DNA from: a virus
IMG/VR virus record: IMGVR_UViG_3300025137_000100
Span: 1-38,416 of that record
Direction: 5' to 3' (one strand)
DNA length: 38,416 nt
Shown here: positions 37,245 through 38,416 of the stretch, piece after piece
How the letters are laid out: each line of letters opens with the position of its first letter
Position numbering within the stretch: the stretch's first letter is position 1
Notes under the pieces: model-generated
Seen by the model: the letters and a program-made list of their open reading frames with translations, nothing else
Databases searched by the model: none
What the model was told of the DNA's origin: nothing
Made by a program: the position numbers and the translations under genes

Positions 37245-37258
37245 TATTCCGCCTGATT

Positions 37259-37273
37259 ATTACGTTTTGTAAT
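37259..37273. promoter_or_regulatory. Operator, ATTAC class, inside tail operon
   Basis: ATTACGTTTTGTAAT, perfect arms, in the 44-bp gap upstream of the tail terminator gene. Confidence 0.6.
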
Positions 37274-37288
37274 ATTATAGGACAAAGT

Positions 37289-37684
37289 TCATCCTTTATC
37301 TAGCTCTCTTAGCGTTGCATTTATTTCTGCTTCTACTTGCGCCACTGTTAGGTCAACAATGTTGTCCTTTAAATCTATAAATGGTGCATATTCTACGTTA
37401 TTACTTATATAAACTTCGTTTTTTCCACTGATGTATCCAACTGTATTTTGTGTGTCTGCGCCGTAATACTCAGCCGCTGCGCTTGGGGCTTCTGGCAATA
37501 CAGTTAAATCAACTACTTCCTCAGTAATATTCCAAGAGCCGCGCATTCGACCAGTATCCACTCTCGTATTGCCTTTCGCTTTATTTAAAACATCAAATGA
37601 AACTCTTCGAATTGCTGTTTCAACATTTATGCCAGCTTGTTCTATAAATTTAGAAACATCTAATTCAAAAGTTTTATTGCTCAT
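37289..37684 (-). CDS. HK97 gp10-like connector protein
   Basis: 131 residues: an N-terminal helix (SKFIEQAGINVETAIRRVSFDVLNKAKGNTRVDTGRMRGSWNIT) with the DTGRMRGSW motif typical of HK97 gp10 family members, then beta strands with AAEYYGADTQN. It joins head and tail. ATGA overlap with the upstream gene. Confidence 0.8.
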   Translation of the reverse strand: MSNKTFELDVSKFIEQAGINVETAIRRVSFDVLNKAKGNTRVDTGRMRGSWNITEEVVDLTVLPEAPSAAAEYYGADTQNTVGYISGKNEVYISNNVEYAPFIDLKDNIVDLTVAQVEAEINATLRELDKG

Positions 37685-38046
37685 AGTGAAACCGCCACAT
37701 CGTAAGTTGCAACAAGATCACCCGAAAAGTTTGGAGTGACCTTAGTGATGTTGTAGCTCTTTGAATTAAACTGCACTTCATACCCAACCTCTGGCGCAAA
37801 TTCTTCACCACTTCTTGCCATAATTAAAACAAAGTCTGATTTATCATAAGAAGCATCGCTTGCAGCTTTGGTCTTTGCGCTTGAAATTATTGCCTTACGT
37901 TCTTCTTCCTCAACTGTTTTTGTAATGACGCCTGTTTGTGCATTGTAGCTAGAAACCTCACCGCCGCGCATAGTGACCGTTGTGCCAAACTGGTTGACCA
38001 TTTGGGCCGCTACTGGCCCTAAAGCATTATCAAGTGCTGTTGCCAT
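37681..38046 (-). CDS. Head-tail connector/adaptor protein
   Basis: 121 residues, beta-rich C-terminal half (SGEEFAPEVGYEVQFNSKSYNITKVTPNFSGDLVATYDVAV), with an N-terminal segment (NQFGTTVTMRGGEVSSYN) seen in head-tail adaptors. Position directly before the gp10-like gene supports the call. It starts 3 bp after the stop of the LamG-like gene. Confidence 0.65.
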   Translation of the reverse strand: MATALDNALGPVAAQMVNQFGTTVTMRGGEVSSYNAQTGVITKTVEEEERKAIISSAKTKAASDASYDKSDFVLIMARSGEEFAPEVGYEVQFNSKSYNITKVTPNFSGDLVATYDVAVSL

Positions 38047-38049
38047 GTC

Positions 38050-38416
38050 TTAGCCTTTTAATGGTGCGGAAAGTTCACCGCTGCTAATTGATGATGCGAT
38101 AGCAGCGGCATTTGCATATTTCTTGTGGAGGCTTATGCGGAAATCTTGAATGTACATTTCAAACTTGAGCGTGTTGTCATAATAAGTGCCAATCATTAGT
38201 TGATCCAAAGTGTAATTCGTATTATCTGTGGTCGTGTCCTTTAATACGCCATCAAAATAATATGTAGTGTTGTTTGAACTCAACGAAGCATCCCTCTGCA
38301 CTACAACGTGAACCCAGCTTCCGCTTGTTGCGGCAAAGGGGATGTTCGTTCCAGAAGTGCCGTTGAACCGCCTGTAATTTCCGCCGCTATGGATGCCCAA
38401 TGCTGGCCCTTTTTCT
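38050..38416 (-). CDS. LamG/concanavalin-like protein, C-terminal part, cut by right edge
   Basis: The frame is open to base 38416, so a TTG at 38400 is not the real start. The visible 122 residues have the second half of a LamG-like jelly roll: GSWVHVVVQRD, NTTYYFDGVLKDTT, YTLDQLMIGTYYDNTLKFEMYIQDFRISLHKKYAN. Such domains bind sugars; next to the connectors it may be a head decoration or head-fibre protein. The N-terminal domains lie outside. Confidence 0.7.
   Translation of the reverse strand, partial: EKGPALGIHSGGNYRRFNGTSGTNIPFAATSGSWVHVVVQRDASLSSNNTTYYFDGVLKDTTTDNTNYTLDQLMIGTYYDNTLKFEMYIQDFRISLHKKYANAAAIASSISSGELSAPLKG

Noticed and set aside
8785-37273. ATTAC palindromes as parS-like centromere sites for the ParB-like protein
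   Set aside because: The ParB-like protein lacks the usual helix-turn-helix region, there is no ParA, and the sites lie at promoters or gene gaps rather than in a cluster.
38050-38400. Complete 116-aa gene starting with TTG at 38400
   Set aside because: The frame stays open to the window edge and the LamG-like fold lacks its first half, so the gene is cut.

Overview
The window is a long piece of a temperate siphovirus genome in its non-integrated form. Evidence: a full terminase-portal module, a lambda-like tail module from connectors to tail tip, a lysis cassette, replication and recombination genes, a Cro/CI-type switch, and an integrase next to an intact attP-like site. The attP core (24506-24552) reproduces the 3' part of a bacterial tRNA-Thr(GGT) gene. 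Phage genes lie on both sides of it, which would not be so in an integrated prophage. A GTA-type three-TM holin, a GH108 endolysin, AT-rich coding and several small proteins that I recall from marine phages suggest a marine alphaproteobacterial host; this is inference. Both ends cut genes: the left gene runs off at base 1 and a LamG-like gene runs off at 38416. No major capsid or scaffold/protease gene is seen, so a head segment is missing between the two edges.

Layout. 1-8758 (leftward): an unknown gene, a giant MuF fusion protein, portal, TerL, TerS, a zinc-ribbon protein. 8759-20751: early/middle genes in several short leftward operons separated by promoters, operators and terminators: small proteins, DUF932, SNase, an ABC-ATPase/GNAT fusion beside a ParB-like protein, primase-helicase, DUF1376, RusA, Cro-like repressor. 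Three small rightward genes lie among them. 20752-24384 (rightward): CI-like repressor, RecT, SSB, excisionase-like protein, integrase. 24385-24962: attP, arm-type repeats, a candidate small RNA and facing terminators. 24963-38416 (leftward): holin, EF-hand membrane protein, two accessory lysis-region proteins, endolysin, tail tip, NlpC/P60-like protein, tail proteins, tape measure, G/GT chaperones with a -1 frameshift site, tail tube, terminator and connectors.

The least expected content is regulatory. Three short motifs recur at gene starts: (1) a 15-bp palindrome ATTAC-N5-GTAAT at about 13 sites, some in the late operons, which looks like an operator/stoperator network; (2) a 17-bp palindrome ATATGC-N5-GCATAT placed in or next to the promoter spacers of about five early operons; (3) an ACCCAAAC leader motif just upstream of at least eight early genes and no late gene. 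Two candidate small RNAs with sigma70-like promoters and intrinsic terminators (about 13959-14029 and 24710-24769) run rightward, against leftward operons.

Other points: a ParB-like / COG2401-like (ABC + acetyltransferase) pair that could be a DNA modification or defence-evasion module, a 1708-residue MuF protein with kinase-like and ADP-ribosyltransferase-like regions, and four small genes (31-57 aa) reported here from direct reading.
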